Positions 45,947 to 56,279 of a DNA stretch of 64,000 bases are shown piece after piece. Below the pieces are notes generated by a model that saw only the letters and a list, made by a program, of their open reading frames with translations, searched no databases and was not told where the DNA came from. Each line of letters begins with the position of its first letter. The stretch's first letter is position 1. The translations under genes were made by a program, and so were the position numbers. This DNA is from Komagataeibacter saccharivorans (GTDB taxonomy: Bacteria > Pseudomonadota > Alphaproteobacteria > Acetobacterales > Acetobacteraceae): assembly GCF_003207825.1 (NCBI RefSeq), contig NZ_NKTY01000002.1, positions 62,001-126,000 of the forward strand, given 5' to 3'.

Positions 45947-46722
45947 TACGCCCGGCGCGACGTCTTGCCGCCCACAAGGCCGGGAACCTGTTCACGGATT
46001 ACCTTGCCGGTCACTTCCTCCAGTTCGCCACGCGACAGCGTGCCAAGCTGGAAAGGCCCGTAAGAGGTACGGATCAGGCGGCTGACATGCAGGTTCAGCC
46101 CACGCATGACCTTACGGATTTCGCGGTTCTTGCCTTCACGCAGGGAGACGGTCAGCCACGCATTGTCACCCCTGCTGGAATCCAGATGCGCTTCGATCGG
46201 GCCATAGCGTACGCCCTCGAACTCACTCCCCTTTGCAAGGGAGGCCAGCATGCGTTCGTCCACCACGCCAAAAACACGCACACGGTAATGCCGTATCCAG
46301 CCATTGCTGGGCAGTTCCAGCCTGCGGGCCAGTTCACCGTCATTGGTCAGCAGCAGCAGTCCCTCGCTGTTCAGGTCGAGACGCCCGACACTGATGACGC
46401 GCGGCAGACCCGGCGGCAGGGAATCGAACACGGTGGGACGGTCTTCCGGGTCGCGATGCGTGGTGACCAGCCCGTCGGGCTTGTGATAGCGCCACAGCCG
46501 AGTACGGTCGGGAGCGCTGACCACGTTCTGGTCCACCTGCACGATATCGGCGGCATCGACAAAGGTGGCGGGGTGGGTCACGACCGCACCGTTCAGGCGC
46601 ACCCTGCCCTCGGCAATCATGCGTTCCGCATCACGCCGGCTGGCCACGCCGGAACGGGCCAGCCACTTGGCGATACGGTCGCCGCGCGCGGTTGCGGATG
46701 GCGTGGAATTATCCTGTGTCAT
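45946..46722 (-). CDS. RluB/RsuA-family rRNA pseudouridine synthase
   Basis: A 258-residue synthase with an N-terminal S4 RNA-binding domain (about residues 15-65, IAKWLARSGVASRRDAERMI) and the catalytic domain with GRLDLNSEGLLLLTND, where the Asp is the nucleophile. LREGKNREIRKVMRGL is the RsuA/RluB signature. The target is probably 23S U2605, or another of the RluB/E/F class; this is by family. It overlaps the amidotransferase gene upstream by 4 bases and rsmD downstream by one. Confidence 0.93.
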   Translation of the reverse strand: MTQDNSTPSATARGDRIAKWLARSGVASRRDAERMIAEGRVRLNGAVVTHPATFVDAADIVQVDQNVVSAPDRTRLWRYHKPDGLVTTHRDPEDRPTVFDSLPPGLPRVISVGRLDLNSEGLLLLTNDGELARRLELPSNGWIRHYRVRVFGVVDERMLASLAKGSEFEGVRYGPIEAHLDSSRGDNAWLTVSLREGKNREIRKVMRGLNLHVSRLIRTSYGPFQLGTLSRGELEEVTGKVIREQVPGLVGGKTSRRA

Positions 46723-47459
46723 GTTCCTGTCTGCCTCGCAGCGTCGATCAACCCTTCGAACAGGAGACGGTCCCCTGTCGATATGCCAAATTCAGGATGC
46801 CACTGCACCCCGATACAGAATGGATGGTCGGGCAGTTCAATCGCCTCCACCACTCCATCGGGGGCCGTAGCACAAATAACCCCCCGCCCCGCATCCGCCA
46901 CGGCCTGATGATGCGCGGAATTGACCGGCAGCCTGTCCTGACCCACCAGCCGGGCTAGACGTGTGCCTGCCACGATGGCGACATCATGCCCCGGCTGATT
47001 GCGGGGATTAGGCTGCTCATGCGGCAGTGCAGCGGGATAGGTATCGGGAATATGCTGCACCAGCGTGCCGCCCAGCAGCACGCCAAGCAACTGCATGCCA
47101 CCACATATGCCCAGCACCGGTATGCCACGCGCCAGTGCGGCATGGACCAGCGCCGTTTCCGCCAGAGTGCGCCGTGGCTTTGTCTGGACCGTAGCATGCT
47201 GGTCCGCCGCCCCGTACAGATCGGGAGGCACATCAAAGGCGCCACCGGTTACGACCAGCCCGTCCAGCCGTGCGACCAGCGCCGTCGCCAGATCAGGATC
47301 ATGCGCGAGGGCAACCGGCAATCCGCCGCATTCGGCAATCATATCCATATAATTCTGGCGGATGGCGTACCATGGAAAGCGCGAATAGCCGGGCTGTCCA
47401 TCAACGGATGGCTGTTCGCTGTCCAGTGTGACACCAATCAGGGGACGGTGGGCGTTCAT
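46719..47459 (-). CDS. Gamma-glutamyl-GABA hydrolase family (class I glutamine amidotransferase-like)
   Basis: A 246-residue PuuD-like hydrolase. The catalytic triad is seen as Cys in LGICGGMQLLG (nucleophile elbow) and His/Glu in GVQWHPEFG; the early LIGVTLDSE and VTGGAFDVPP stretches match the family. Family members split gamma-glutamyl-gamma-aminobutyrate (putrescine breakdown) or related gamma-glutamyl compounds. No other putrescine gene is adjacent, so the substrate is open. It overlaps the pseudouridine synthase gene by ATGA. Confidence 0.88.
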   Translation of the reverse strand: MNAHRPLIGVTLDSEQPSVDGQPGYSRFPWYAIRQNYMDMIAECGGLPVALAHDPDLATALVARLDGLVVTGGAFDVPPDLYGAADQHATVQTKPRRTLAETALVHAALARGIPVLGICGGMQLLGVLLGGTLVQHIPDTYPAALPHEQPNPRNQPGHDVAIVAGTRLARLVGQDRLPVNSAHHQAVADAGRGVICATAPDGVVEAIELPDHPFCIGVQWHPEFGISTGDRLLFEGLIDAARQTGT

Positions 47460-47572
47460 CCCGTCTGCCTAGATGAATATGGGGCCGAAGGGAATGGGTA
47501 TGCCATGCTGCCCTTCCCCTGCCGCCTGACCAGAACCGTGCCGCAAAGCGGACGACCGCGCGGACATGACAC

Positions 47573-47606
47573 AAAAAATCCCCACCGGCGGAGCCTTGAT
47601 GGGGAC
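47573..47606 (-). terminator. Terminator after tRNA-Lys
   Basis: On the minus strand GTCCCCA, a loop with an inner GGC/GCC stem, TGGGGAT and then TTTTT. It starts about 24 bases downstream of the 3' end of tRNA-Lys and suits its transcript end. Confidence 0.8.
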
Positions 47607-47629
47607 TTCTGTAACCTTATTAAACCCTA

Positions 47630-47705
<76 letters not shown>

Positions 47706-47788
47706 ACAGGGTTACCGCTTGGGTGAGAGGGCTTCTAGCAGCCTATCTTACTGCCTGACAAGGGGGTTTTTGAATTTTTTTGAATTTT

Positions 47789-48691
47789 CTACTGTTGCAG
47801 GAGACGCAGCAGGCCATCGAACTGTTCCAGCGAACGGTAATCGATTTTTATGCTGCCCCCCTTGCCATCAAACGTGATCTGGACCTTTACCCCAAGCCGG
47901 GCCGTAAGCTCGCGCTCCAGCGACGTGATTTCGGGATTACGGGCGCTTTTTTCCGCCTTCTCCCGCGTGGCGGCTGCCTTGCGTTCATGCTGTTTGGCCA
48001 GAGCTTCCGTCTGGCGGACATTCAGCCCCTGCCCCAGCACAACCTTCAGGGCGGCAACCGGATCGGCATGCGCCAGAAGGGCACGGGCATGCCCCGCCGA
48101 CAGCCCCCGATGCCGCACCGCGTCGCGCACGGGTGGCGGCAACTGGAGCAGACGCACCATATTCGCCACATGTGGACGCGACTTGCCAATGGCGCTGGCC
48201 AGTTCATCCTGCGTCAGCTCGTAATCATCCAGCAGCCGCTGAAGGCCCTCCGCTTCCTCGATGGCATTGAGGTCCGCGCGCTGAAGATTTTCCACCAGCG
48301 CCGCGGCCATCGCATCGCCATCGTCCAGTGCGCGGATATGAACCGGCACGTCATGCAGTCCCGCAATCTGGGAGGCACGCCAGCGACGTTCACCCGCGAT
48401 GATCTGGTAGACACCATTACGCTGCGGATGGGGGCGTACCAGAATGGGTTGCAGCACACCACGCACGCGGATGGAACTGGCCAGTTCATCCAGTGCGCCG
48501 GGTTCCATCTGCTGACGCGGCTGGAAGGGGCTGGGTTCCAGCACGTCCACCGGCAGGCTGGAAATGATCTCACCACCGCTCCTGCGCCCTTCGACCGCAG
48601 GGGCGGCAGGAAGCATGTTGACCTGTTCGCCCAGCAGCGCCGCCAGCCCCCGCCCAAGACGGGGACGGGCCGCATCCTTCCTGGTTTTCAT
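47789..48691 (-). CDS. parB: Chromosome-partitioning protein ParB
   Basis: A CTPase clamp that loads at parS and spreads on nearby DNA for chromosome segregation. The 300-residue protein starts with RPRLGRGLAALLGE (the ParA-contact region), has the ParB/Srx domain with IAGERRWRASQIAGL (CTP-binding box), the helix-turn-helix ELTQDELASAIGKSRPHVANMVRLLQLP that reads parS, and a C-terminal dimer domain ending RLLQQ. It overlaps the parA stop by one base. Two parS copies lie 1.4 and 3.7 kb upstream of its start. Confidence 0.97.
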   Translation of the reverse strand: MKTRKDAARPRLGRGLAALLGEQVNMLPAAPAVEGRRSGGEIISSLPVDVLEPSPFQPRQQMEPGALDELASSIRVRGVLQPILVRPHPQRNGVYQIIAGERRWRASQIAGLHDVPVHIRALDDGDAMAAALVENLQRADLNAIEEAEGLQRLLDDYELTQDELASAIGKSRPHVANMVRLLQLPPPVRDAVRHRGLSAGHARALLAHADPVAALKVVLGQGLNVRQTEALAKQHERKAAATREKAEKSARNPEITSLERELTARLGVKVQITFDGKGGSIKIDYRSLEQFDGLLRLLQQ

Positions 48692-49533
48692 CAGCGTGCC
48701 TTCCCTTTTCGTGTCCCGCGCAGGGCCAGACGGTCCGATACTTCGGCCGCCAGAGCCTGATAGGCCTGACTGCCCGACGAACGGCTGTCATAATTCATGA
48801 CCGGCTGGCCGTGGCTCTGTGCCTCGGAGATGCGGATATTGCGGGGGATCAGCGTGTCCATCACCTTATCACCGAAAAAGCTGCGCGCATCATCGGCCAC
48901 CAGTTCGGACAGGTTGTTGCGCCGGTCATACATGGTCAGCACGATACCATCGAGCTTCAGCGCCGGGTTGAGCGACTGCCGCACGCTGTTGACGGTGCGT
49001 ACCAACTGGCTGATCCCTTCCAGCGCAAAGAATTCGCATTGCAGCGGCACGATCACGGACTGCGCCGCTACAAGGGCATTCAGTGTAAGCAGGCCAAGGC
49101 TGGGCGGGCAATCAATCAGGATGGCATCATAATCCGCGCCGATCTGGGCCAGTGCATCGCGCAGGCGATATTCGCGCCGGTCGGCCATGACCAGTTCCAG
49201 TTCGGCCGCAGCCAGTTCCGTATCCGCCGCGATGAGGGACAGGCCGGGCAGTTCGCTGGCCTGCACCACAGCCGTGGCGCGTGCGCCATCTTCCAGCATG
49301 GCATAGGTGCCACTGCGCCGGGCATCATACCCCACCCCAAGACCGGTGGAGGCATTGCCCTGCGGGTCCATGTCAACCAGCAGAACCTTCAGCCCGGAAG
49401 TTGCCAGGGCCGCAGCCAGGTTGATGGCTGTCGTTGTCTTGCCAACGCCGCCCTTCTGGTTGGCCAGCGCGATAATGCGGGGGGAAGATGCTGTCTGACT
49501 TCCCGTCTCATTCATTGTTATGGTCTCTGACAC
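48691..49533 (-). CDS. parA: Chromosome-partitioning ATPase ParA
   Basis: A Walker-type ATPase that drives ParB-parS complexes over the nucleoid. The 280-residue protein has [21 protein letters not shown] with the deviant Walker A (KGGVGKT), [11 protein letters not shown], and [21 protein letters not shown] at 49533 or ATG at 49515 can serve as start; neither has a strong ribosome-binding site. It overlaps rsmG by up to 26 bases at the front, and parB at the end, so rsmG-parA-parB are coupled. Confidence 0.96.
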   Translation of the reverse strand: MSETITMNETGSQTASSPRIIALANQKGGVGKTTTAINLAAALATSGLKVLLVDMDPQGNASTGLGVGYDARRSGTYAMLEDGARATAVVQASELPGLSLIAADTELAAAELELVMADRREYRLRDALAQIGADYDAILIDCPPSLGLLTLNALVAAQSVIVPLQCEFFALEGISQLVRTVNSVRQSLNPALKLDGIVLTMYDRRNNLSELVADDARSFFGDKVMDTLIPRNIRISEAQSHGQPVMNYDSRSSGSQAYQALAAEVSDRLALRGTRKGKAR

Positions 49534-50137
49534 GCCTGATATCGCTCAATTTTAGAATCACACCATCCGTATCTGTACGGCTTGGAATCCGGGTTGTCGC
49601 CATGTGCCAACCGGCACGGGCTGTCGTCAATTCCGCTTCGGCATTCCGTCCTTTCAAAAACAGGCAGAACCCATCGGGCTGAAGGAAGCGCGCGCCCCAT
49701 TCCAGCAGGCGCGACAGCGGGGCAAGGGCGCGGGCTGTCACCACCTGCGCGGGGGGCACATCCGCCACTTCCAGACGCCGGGCGCAGACACTCACCTGCA
49801 CGCCCACCACCCGCGCGGCTTCGCGCAGGAAGGCGGCCTTGCGCTGGTCCGACTCAATAAGGGTAACCTGCGCATCCGTAGCACATGCGATCACCAGCCC
49901 CGGAAAACCGCCGCCCGATCCCATATCCACAAGCCTTGTACCGCCGGGCGGTATCTGTCCGGCAAGCTGCAGACTATCGGCTATATGCCGCGACCACAAA
50001 TGCGGCAGGTCGTGCGGGGAAACCAGATTGATACGCTGGTTCCAGCGCAGCAGGATATCCGCATATTTTTCCAGCCGGTCGCGTGTTTCACGTGAAACAT
50101 CGGCCATATCGGGCGCGAGGGTAGCCGGGCCGCTCAT
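49508..50137 (-). CDS. rsmG: 16S rRNA (guanine(527)-N(7))-methyltransferase
   Basis: Methylates G527 of 16S rRNA; loss gives low-level streptomycin resistance in other bacteria. The 209-residue protein has [24 protein letters not shown] and the SAM loop [15 protein letters not shown], then [19 protein letters not shown]. The start of the frame carries DVSRETRD, which is the amino-acid reading of a perfect parS site (50084-50099). ATG 50137 overlaps the mnmG stop (ATGA); ATG 50107 is a possible alternative. Confidence 0.96.
   Translation of the reverse strand: MSGPATLAPDMADVSRETRDRLEKYADILLRWNQRINLVSPHDLPHLWSRHIADSLQLAGQIPPGGTRLVDMGSGGGFPGLVIACATDAQVTLIESDQRKAAFLREAARVVGVQVSVCARRLEVADVPPAQVVTARALAPLSRLLEWGARFLQPDGFCLFLKGRNAEAELTTARAGWHMATTRIPSRTDTDGVILKLSDIRRVRDHNNE
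50084..50099. promoter_or_regulatory. parS site 1 (inside rsmG)
   Basis: A perfect 16-bp palindrome, TGTTTCACGTGAAACA, identical to the consensus chromosomal parS bound by ParB. It lies within the rsmG frame, where it is read as Val-Ser-Arg-Glu-Thr. Confidence 0.95.
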
Positions 50138-52005
50138 GCCGTCACCTGCTTCTGACGGATATGTGCGAGCAACGCGACAAGGGCGGAAGGCGTGATTCCC
50201 GGAATACGCTGCGCCGCCCCAAATGTTACGGGCCGCACCCGTGCAAGCCGTTCCTGCATTTCCGTACTCAGGCCACCAACCCGACCATAATCGAGATCAG
50301 TCGGCAGGGTGATTTTTCCTTCGGTAGCCAACTGGCGGATCTCGCGGTCCTGACGGGAGATATAACCGCTATAGCGGGCTTCCGTCGTCAGATGCTGGGC
50401 TACGCGGGGGGAGAGTTCAGCAAACCACGGCGCAATCCCCACAATCGTTTCAGGTGACGCATCCGTCGCCAGCACATCCAGAAGCGAACGTGCCCGCCCG
50501 TCTGCCGAGACATTCACACCTGCCTTGCGCAGGACATCGGTGCCGTAAGTTTCATTGCGGGCCCGGGTGGTCGCCACATCAATCGCGGTACAATCGGATT
50601 GAAAACGGACAGCACGCGCCGTCCCGACGCATCCCCATTCCAGCCCGCGCGGCGTCAGGCGCAGGTCCGCATTATCCGCGCGCAGGGTCAGGCGATATTC
50701 CGCGCGGGATGTGAACATGCGGTAGGGTTCGGACACGCCCTGCGTTGTCAGGTCGTCAATCATCACACCGATATAGGCATCGCCACGATCGAGGGTAACA
50801 CCCGCCTGCCCCGCCGCATGCCGGGCGGCGTTCACACCTGCAATCAGGCCCTGCGCGCCAGCTTCCTCATAACCGGTGGTGCCATTGATCTGACCCGCCA
50901 GAAACAGGCCGGGCATGTTTTTCAGTTCCAGTGTGGGGGCCAGTTCGCGCGGGTCCACATAATCATATTCCACTGCGTAGCCCGGCCGGACGATGCGGCA
51001 GTTTTCCAGCCCCGGAATGCTGCGCAGCATTTCAAGCTGTACATGTTCGGGCAGGCTGGTGGAAATACCGTTGGGATAGACCAGATTTCCCTCCGGATTA
51101 CCTGGCAGCCCTTCCGGCTCCAGAAAGATCTGATGGGATTCGCGCTGGGCAAAGCGTACGACCTTATCTTCGATCGACGGGCAGTAGCGTGGCCCACGCC
51201 CCGATATCGCCCCGCCATACAGAGCCGAAAGCTGAAGGTTTTCGCGTATGATCTCATGCGTAAGCGGCGTAGTGGCCGTGATGCGGCAGGATACCATGGG
51301 ATTGGCGATACCATCCGTCATGCGGCTGAATGGTTCGGGCACCGCATCCCCACGGTCTTCAGGCAGGCTGTCCCAGTCGATGCTGTCGCGCGCGATGCGC
51401 GCAGGCGTTCCCGTCTTGAGCCGCCCCATCCGCAGCCCTAGCGCCTCCAGTCGCGTGCCCAGCGCATTGGCGGGACGATCCCCTACCCGCCCCGCAGGCT
51501 GGCTGTCATGCCCGACATGGATGGTGCCCCGCAGGAACGTGCCGGTCGCCAGCACGACGGCACCGGATGAAAAGCTGCGCCCGTCCTCGCAGATGATACC
51601 TTCAACCTGTCCCTGCGCATCCGTCAGCAGGTCAGCCGCTGCCCCTTCGACAATATCAAGTCCATCGGTCGCGGCCAGCAGATCCTGTATGGCCTGCCGG
51701 TACAGTGTCCGGTCTGCCTGCGCACGGGGGCCATGCACGGCCGCCCCCTTGGACCGGTTGAGAAGTTTGAAATGAATCCCGGCCCGATCGGCGGCAATGC
51801 CCATCAGCCCATCCAGCGCATCGATCTCGCGCACCAGATGTCCCTTGCCGATCCCGCCTATGGCCGGATTGCAGGACATGATGCCAATGGTCTCGCGCCG
51901 ATGCGTCAGCAGCATTGTGCGTGCGCCCGTACGTGCAGCGGCAGCGGCGGCTTCACATCCCGCATGCCCCCCACCGACGACGATCACATCATATGCGCGA
52001 TTCAT
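50134..52005 (-). CDS. mnmG: tRNA uridine-5-carboxymethylaminomethyl modification enzyme MnmG
   Basis: An FAD-dependent partner of MnmE that makes cmnm5U34 on certain tRNAs. The 623-residue protein has [29 protein letters not shown] (Rossmann FAD site), the [23 protein letters not shown] motif with the conserved cysteine, the [11 protein letters not shown] loop, and the C-terminal [13 protein letters not shown] and [12 protein letters not shown] segments. AGGAGC precedes the ATG. It starts twelve bases after mnmE stops and overlaps rsmG. Confidence 0.97.
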   Translation of the reverse strand: MNRAYDVIVVGGGHAGCEAAAAAARTGARTMLLTHRRETIGIMSCNPAIGGIGKGHLVREIDALDGLMGIAADRAGIHFKLLNRSKGAAVHGPRAQADRTLYRQAIQDLLAATDGLDIVEGAAADLLTDAQGQVEGIICEDGRSFSSGAVVLATGTFLRGTIHVGHDSQPAGRVGDRPANALGTRLEALGLRMGRLKTGTPARIARDSIDWDSLPEDRGDAVPEPFSRMTDGIANPMVSCRITATTPLTHEIIRENLQLSALYGGAISGRGPRYCPSIEDKVVRFAQRESHQIFLEPEGLPGNPEGNLVYPNGISTSLPEHVQLEMLRSIPGLENCRIVRPGYAVEYDYVDPRELAPTLELKNMPGLFLAGQINGTTGYEEAGAQGLIAGVNAARHAAGQAGVTLDRGDAYIGVMIDDLTTQGVSEPYRMFTSRAEYRLTLRADNADLRLTPRGLEWGCVGTARAVRFQSDCTAIDVATTRARNETYGTDVLRKAGVNVSADGRARSLLDVLATDASPETIVGIAPWFAELSPRVAQHLTTEARYSGYISRQDREIRQLATEGKITLPTDLDYGRVGGLSTEMQERLARVRPVTFGAAQRIPGITPSALVALLAHIRQKQVTA

Positions 52006-52017
52006 CCAGTCTTGCTC

Positions 52018-53325
52018 CTACTTGCCAATACAGAACTGGCCAAACACCGTATCCAGAAGGGCTTCCACATCCACGGCCCCCGTCAGGCGGCCCAGCGCCC
52101 GCATGGCCAGCCGCATTTCTTCCCCACGCATTTCCGGCCAGTTCATATCAAGCGCCCGCCCGATATGATGCACCGTTTCCTCCAGCGCCGCACGATGACG
52201 CGCGCGGGTAAAAGGTGCAGCAGCCCGGCCCGATGTCAGCGCGCGCACCCTGTCAGCCAGAACGGTCCTTAACACATCCATGCCGGAATGGGTGAGTACA
52301 CTGATGCCAATCGTGCCTTCAGGCGCATGATACAGGTCTGTCTTGTTACATACCAGCAGGCTATTCCCTTCTACCGGTTCGGGCACCACATCTCCGGTAA
52401 AAACCTGCACCACACAGTCAGCCTGTTTCACGTGAAACAGTGAACGCCGGACCCCTTCAGCCTCGATCTCATCATCCGTTTCACGCAGTCCGGCGGTATC
52501 GACCAGCGTTACCGGCACATCACCCAGCACCATGCGCACCTCGATCGCGTCGCGGGTGGTCCCCGCACGGGAGGAAACGATCGCGGCATCCCGCCCCGCC
52601 AGCGCATTCAGCAGGCTGGATTTGCCAACATTGGGTTCCCCCACAATCGCAAAGACCAGTCCGCGCCGTAGCCGCTCGGCCCCCGCCCCTTCGGCCAGAT
52701 AGGTCTGCATGGTGTCATGCAATACACGCATTCCGTCCAGCAGCCCCTGTTCAACTTCCGGTGGCAGTTCTTCATCGGGGAAGTCGATCAGTGCTTCCTG
52801 ATGCGCCAGGAACGTACGCAGCCTGTCCGCCCATTTCTGGTACAACTGGCTCTGCGCCCCATCAACCTGCGCCAGCGCCTGCTGGCGCTGGGCTTCGGTT
52901 TCGGCATCGATCAGGTCGGCTATGCCTTCCGCCTGCATAAGATCCATCCGCCCATGGGCAAAGGCCCGGCGGGTGAACTCCCCCGGTTCCGCCGGGCGGG
53001 CGCCGAGAGCCACCAGCGTATCGGCAACGGCATTGATAACCGCAGGCCCCGCATGCAGGTGCAGTTCGGCACTGTCTTCACCCGTATAGCTGTCGGGTCC
53101 GGGAAACCAGAGCACCAGCGCCCGGTCCAGCAGGACAGGTTCCGCCCCATCGCGCCGCCACAGCCCCCGCAACGAAGCCCGGCGTGGCGCAGGCAACCGT
53201 CCGGTCAGGCTTTCGACAATCCTGCCCGTTCCCGCCCCGCTCAGGCGCATCACCGCAATGGCGGCACGGGACAGCCCGCTGGCCAGCGCAAAAATGACCG
53301 GCGGATGTCCATCACGTTCCTGCAT
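52018..53325 (-). CDS. mnmE: tRNA modification GTPase MnmE
   Basis: Works with MnmG on U34 of tRNAs. The 435-residue protein has the formyl-THF-binding N-domain (IFALASG...RLSG, then [19 protein letters not shown]), a helical domain, an inserted G domain with [42 protein letters not shown] and NKTD, and the C-terminal Cys-containing GKFCIGQ-like end, here FGQFCIGK. Start ATG 53325 has GGAG six bases before it; the upstream ATG 53340 is less likely. A second parS site lies in its frame (52424-52439), read as Leu-Phe-His-Val-Lys-Gln. Confidence 0.97.
   Translation of the reverse strand: MQERDGHPPVIFALASGLSRAAIAVMRLSGAGTGRIVESLTGRLPAPRRASLRGLWRRDGAEPVLLDRALVLWFPGPDSYTGEDSAELHLHAGPAVINAVADTLVALGARPAEPGEFTRRAFAHGRMDLMQAEGIADLIDAETEAQRQQALAQVDGAQSQLYQKWADRLRTFLAHQEALIDFPDEELPPEVEQGLLDGMRVLHDTMQTYLAEGAGAERLRRGLVFAIVGEPNVGKSSLLNALAGRDAAIVSSRAGTTRDAIEVRMVLGDVPVTLVDTAGLRETDDEIEAEGVRRSLFHVKQADCVVQVFTGDVVPEPVEGNSLLVCNKTDLYHAPEGTIGISVLTHSGMDVLRTVLADRVRALTSGRAAAPFTRARHRAALEETVHHIGRALDMNWPEMRGEEMRLAMRALGRLTGAVDVEALLDTVFGQFCIGK
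52424..52439. promoter_or_regulatory. parS site 2 (inside mnmE)
   Basis: A second perfect TGTTTCACGTGAAACA palindrome, 2,340 bases from site 1. It is inside the mnmE frame (Phe-His-Val-Lys), in a different reading phase from site 1, so the DNA sequence, not one peptide, is what is conserved. Confidence 0.95.
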
Positions 53326-53409
53326 AAACATCTCCGTCATCGCATCATCATTTTGTCCGTCCCGGGAACGGCGTTATCGTTCACCTCTTTGTCCTGATCA
53401 AGGTGACTC

Positions 53410-53877
53410 ATGCCACAACTTTCAATGCACTCGCCACTGGCCCCCCTGACCGTCTCGGCGGAAGATGAGCAGATTGTCGCCCTGGACTGGGGCTGGGGTC
53501 GCGATCAGGAGGAAACACCGGTCCTGCTGGCCGCCCGCGCCTGGCTGGATGCGTATTTCGACGGCGAACTTTCGCTATGCGATCTGCCACTGGCCCCTTA
53601 TGGCACGGACGAACAGCTTGCCGCATGGAAGTTCATCCGCACCATTCCCGCAGGCCAGCAGGTTCACTGGCAGGAAGCGGCACGTCAGGCCGGAGTAACA
53701 CCCGAAAGCATCCTGAGCGCCTGCACTGAAAATCCCATTCCCATCCTGATCCCCTGCCATCGCATCGATTTCACGGATTGTACGGACTACGACCCTGAAA
53801 CCTATCCCGGCGATGAAGGCGCACGCGACCGGCAGTTCCTGCAGGACCTTGAAACACTTCCTGCCTCATCAAGATAA
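53410..53877 (+). CDS. Divergent methylated-DNA-protein cysteine methyltransferase-like protein
   Basis: A 155-residue protein with the Ogt/AGT DNA-binding domain layout. It has FIRTIPAGQQVHWQEAARQAGV and the active-site block NPIPILIPCHRI, where the Cys would accept the alkyl group. The motif before it, usually R-A-V-G with the arginine finger, reads ESIL here. A long acidic stretch follows the Cys (DFTDCTDYDPETYPGDE). It may be a working alkyltransferase of an unusual branch or an alkyltransferase-like protein; repair activity is unsure. It is divergent from mnmE, with an upstream gap of about 70 bases. Confidence 0.7.
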   Translation: MPQLSMHSPLAPLTVSAEDEQIVALDWGWGRDQEETPVLLAARAWLDAYFDGELSLCDLPLAPYGTDEQLAAWKFIRTIPAGQQVHWQEAARQAGVTPESILSACTENPIPILIPCHRIDFTDCTDYDPETYPGDEGARDRQFLQDLETLPASSR

Positions 53878-53911
53878 AGAATGACCGTGCAATAATAACG
53901 GAAGGTCCGCC

Positions 53912-54883
53912 ATGAATACCGTTATCCGCGTCCACGAATACGGAGGCCCGGATGTGCTGGCAGTGGAAACACAGCCCGTTCCCACCCCGGCCGCTGGTGA
54001 AATCGTACTGCGGCAGGAAGCCATCGGTGTCAATTTCATCGATACCTATTTCCGCAGCGGCCTGTACAAATTCCCCTCCCTGCCCGGCATCCCGGGCATG
54101 GAAGGTGCTGGCACCGTAACAGCGGTTGGCCCCGGGGTGGAAGATCTCTCGCCGGGTATGCGCGTCGCCTACCCCGCCACACCGGGCGCCTATGCCACGT
54201 TCCGCACGATCGCAGCGGATAAGGTTGTTACCCTGCCCGATGACATCGCAACCAGCACGGCGGCTGCCATCATGCTGCGCGGACTGAGCGTGCACATGCT
54301 GCTGCGTGAGGTTTATCGCGTGCAGCCCGGCGATGACATACTGGTCTACGCCGCCGCAGGGGGCGTGGGGCTGCTCATGTGCCAGTGGGCACGGCATCTG
54401 GGCGCGCGTATCATCGGTATCGTCTCCACGGAAGAGAAGGCGCAACTGGCGCAGGCCAATGGTGCAACGGATGTCATTATCGGCACGGACCGGCTTAAGG
54501 AACGGGTCAGCGACCTGACTGCGGGCCGCATGCTGCCCGTGGTTTATGACAGCATCGGCAAGGCTACGTTTGAAACCAGCCTGTCCTGTCTGGCACCGCG
54601 CGGGTTGATGGTCAGTTATGGCAACGCGTCGGGCGCTGTCACCGGCGTAGACGTGGGTACGCTGGCAGCCCATGGCAGCCTGTACCTGACCCGTCCCCTG
54701 CTCATGACCTATATCGCGCGGCGGCCTGCCCTGCTCCATGCGGCGAGGGAGATGTTTTCACTGGTGAAAAAAGGCGTAATCAAACCCCATATCGGACAGC
54801 GTTTCCCCCTGCGCGATGCCGCACAGGCGCATATTGCGCTGGAATCCCGCAAAACCACCGGCAGCACAATCCTGATCCCCTGA
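53912..54883 (+). CDS. NADPH:quinone oxidoreductase (zinc-independent MDR)
   Basis: A 323-residue QorA-type medium-chain reductase. It has GVNFIDTYFRSGLYKFPSLPGIPGMEGAG, the nucleotide-binding VYAAAGGVGLLMCQWARHLGA, and the C-terminal LESRKTTGSTILIP end; zinc-ligand cysteines are absent, as expected for quinone oxidoreductases. It reduces quinones or enones with NADPH. It follows the Ogt-like gene by 34 bases on the same strand and is followed by a bidirectional terminator shared with rho. Confidence 0.93.
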   Translation: MNTVIRVHEYGGPDVLAVETQPVPTPAAGEIVLRQEAIGVNFIDTYFRSGLYKFPSLPGIPGMEGAGTVTAVGPGVEDLSPGMRVAYPATPGAYATFRTIAADKVVTLPDDIATSTAAAIMLRGLSVHMLLREVYRVQPGDDILVYAAAGGVGLLMCQWARHLGARIIGIVSTEEKAQLAQANGATDVIIGTDRLKERVSDLTAGRMLPVVYDSIGKATFETSLSCLAPRGLMVSYGNASGAVTGVDVGTLAAHGSLYLTRPLLMTYIARRPALLHAAREMFSLVKKGVIKPHIGQRFPLRDAAQAHIALESRKTTGSTILIP

Positions 54884-54912
54884 CAGGTTGTTTGAAAACA
54901 GGATAGGACAAT

Positions 54913-54944
54913 AAAAAACCCCGGCCTTTCAGCCGGGGTTTTCT
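54913..54944. terminator. Bidirectional terminator between the quinone oxidoreductase gene and rho
   Basis: AAAACCCCGGC and GCCGGGGTTTT form an 11-bp stem with a six-base loop; A-run on the left and T-run on the right let it work for both converging genes. Confidence 0.92.
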
Positions 54945-54968
54945 GCATTTTTCGCAATCGCGCGATGA

Positions 54969-56279
54969 TCAGGTATTCATCGCATCGAAGAAATCGTGAT
55001 TGCTCTTGCTGTATTTCAGCTTGTCCAACAGGAAGTCCATCGCATCCATCGTGCCCATCGGGGCAAGGATACGACGCAGCACCCACATCTTGGCCAGATC
55101 GGCACGATCCACCAGCAGTTCTTCCTTACGGGTACCGCTCTTGGTGATGTCGATGGCGGGGAATGTGCGCTTGTCAGCCAGCTTGCGGTCAAGGATCAGT
55201 TCCGAGTTACCGGTGCCCTTGAACTCTTCAAAGATGACTTCATCCATACGGCTGCCGGTATCGATCAGGGCGGTTGCGATAATGGTCAGCGATCCCCCTT
55301 CCTCAATGTTACGGGCCGCACCAAAGAAGCGCTTGGGACGCTGCAGCGCATTGGCGTCCACACCACCCGTCAGCACCTTGCCCGATGAAGGCACAACGGT
55401 GTTGTACGCACGGGCCAGTCGCGTGATCGAATCCAGCAGGATCACGACATCGCGCTTGTGCTCGACCAGACGCTTGGCCTTTTCCAGCACCATTTCCGTC
55501 ACCTGCACATGGCGGGTCGCAGGTTCGTCAAATGTGGAGGAAACGACTTCGCCCCGCACGGAACGCGCCATATCCGTCACTTCTTCCGGCCGCTCGTCAA
55601 TCAGCAGCACGATCAGGAAGACTTCGGGATGGTTCGCGGCGATGGAGGACGCGATGCTCTGCAGCATCACGGTTTTACCGGTACGCGGCGGGGCGACGAT
55701 CAGCGCGCGCTGACCCATGCCGATGGGGGAGACCAGATCGATCACGCGGGACGTGAAATCGCGGTTCGGGGTCTTGCCCTTCCCCTTGCCATTGACGGGG
55801 GGCTCAGCCGCACCGCCTACAGTCGAGTTCTCGACTTCCATCTGCAGGCGGCGTTCGGGATAAAGTGGCGTCAGGTTATCGAAATTGATCCGCTGGCGCA
55901 CCGCCTCGGGCGGTTCGAAATTGATCGCATTGACCTTGAGCAGGGCGAAATACCGCTCCCCATCACGCGGCGCGCGGATCTGGCCTTCAACCGTATCACC
56001 GGTGCGCAGGCCGAAACGCCGGACCTGGCTGGGGGAAATGTAGATATCATCCGGTCCGGGCAGGTAATTGGCCTCTGGCGAGCGGAGGAAACCAAATCCG
56101 TCAGACAGGATTTCAAGCGTGCCGTCCCCATAGATGGCCTGATCGTTGTCGGCCAGCGTCTTGAGGATCGTGAACATCAGCTCCTGCTTGCGAAGAGATG
56201 ATGCGTTTTCAATGTTCAGACTTTCAGCATAAGCCAGAAGGTCTGCTGGGGATTTGGCCTTGAGTTCGGCGAGTTGCAT
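54969..56279 (-). CDS. rho: Transcription termination factor Rho
   Basis: A hexameric RNA helicase that ends transcription at rut sites. The 436-residue protein has the N-terminal Rho-N fold, the cold-shock-like primary RNA site ([22 protein letters not shown]), the Walker [12 protein letters not shown] near residue 196, [13 protein letters not shown], and [10 protein letters not shown] short Gly/Lys insert (NGKGKGKTP) precedes the motor. ATG 56279 ([10 protein letters not shown]) matches the family start; the frame is open ten codons upstream. About 460 bases without a gene follow upstream. Confidence 0.97.
   Translation of the reverse strand: MQLAELKAKSPADLLAYAESLNIENASSLRKQELMFTILKTLADNDQAIYGDGTLEILSDGFGFLRSPEANYLPGPDDIYISPSQVRRFGLRTGDTVEGQIRAPRDGERYFALLKVNAINFEPPEAVRQRINFDNLTPLYPERRLQMEVENSTVGGAAEPPVNGKGKGKTPNRDFTSRVIDLVSPIGMGQRALIVAPPRTGKTVMLQSIASSIAANHPEVFLIVLLIDERPEEVTDMARSVRGEVVSSTFDEPATRHVQVTEMVLEKAKRLVEHKRDVVILLDSITRLARAYNTVVPSSGKVLTGGVDANALQRPKRFFGAARNIEEGGSLTIIATALIDTGSRMDEVIFEEFKGTGNSELILDRKLADKRTFPAIDITKSGTRKEELLVDRADLAKMWVLRRILAPMGTMDAMDFLLDKLKYSKSNHDFFDAMNT

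Noticed and set aside
47780-48760. 326-codon plus-strand frame
   Set aside because: Antisense to parB, which has complete domain motifs.
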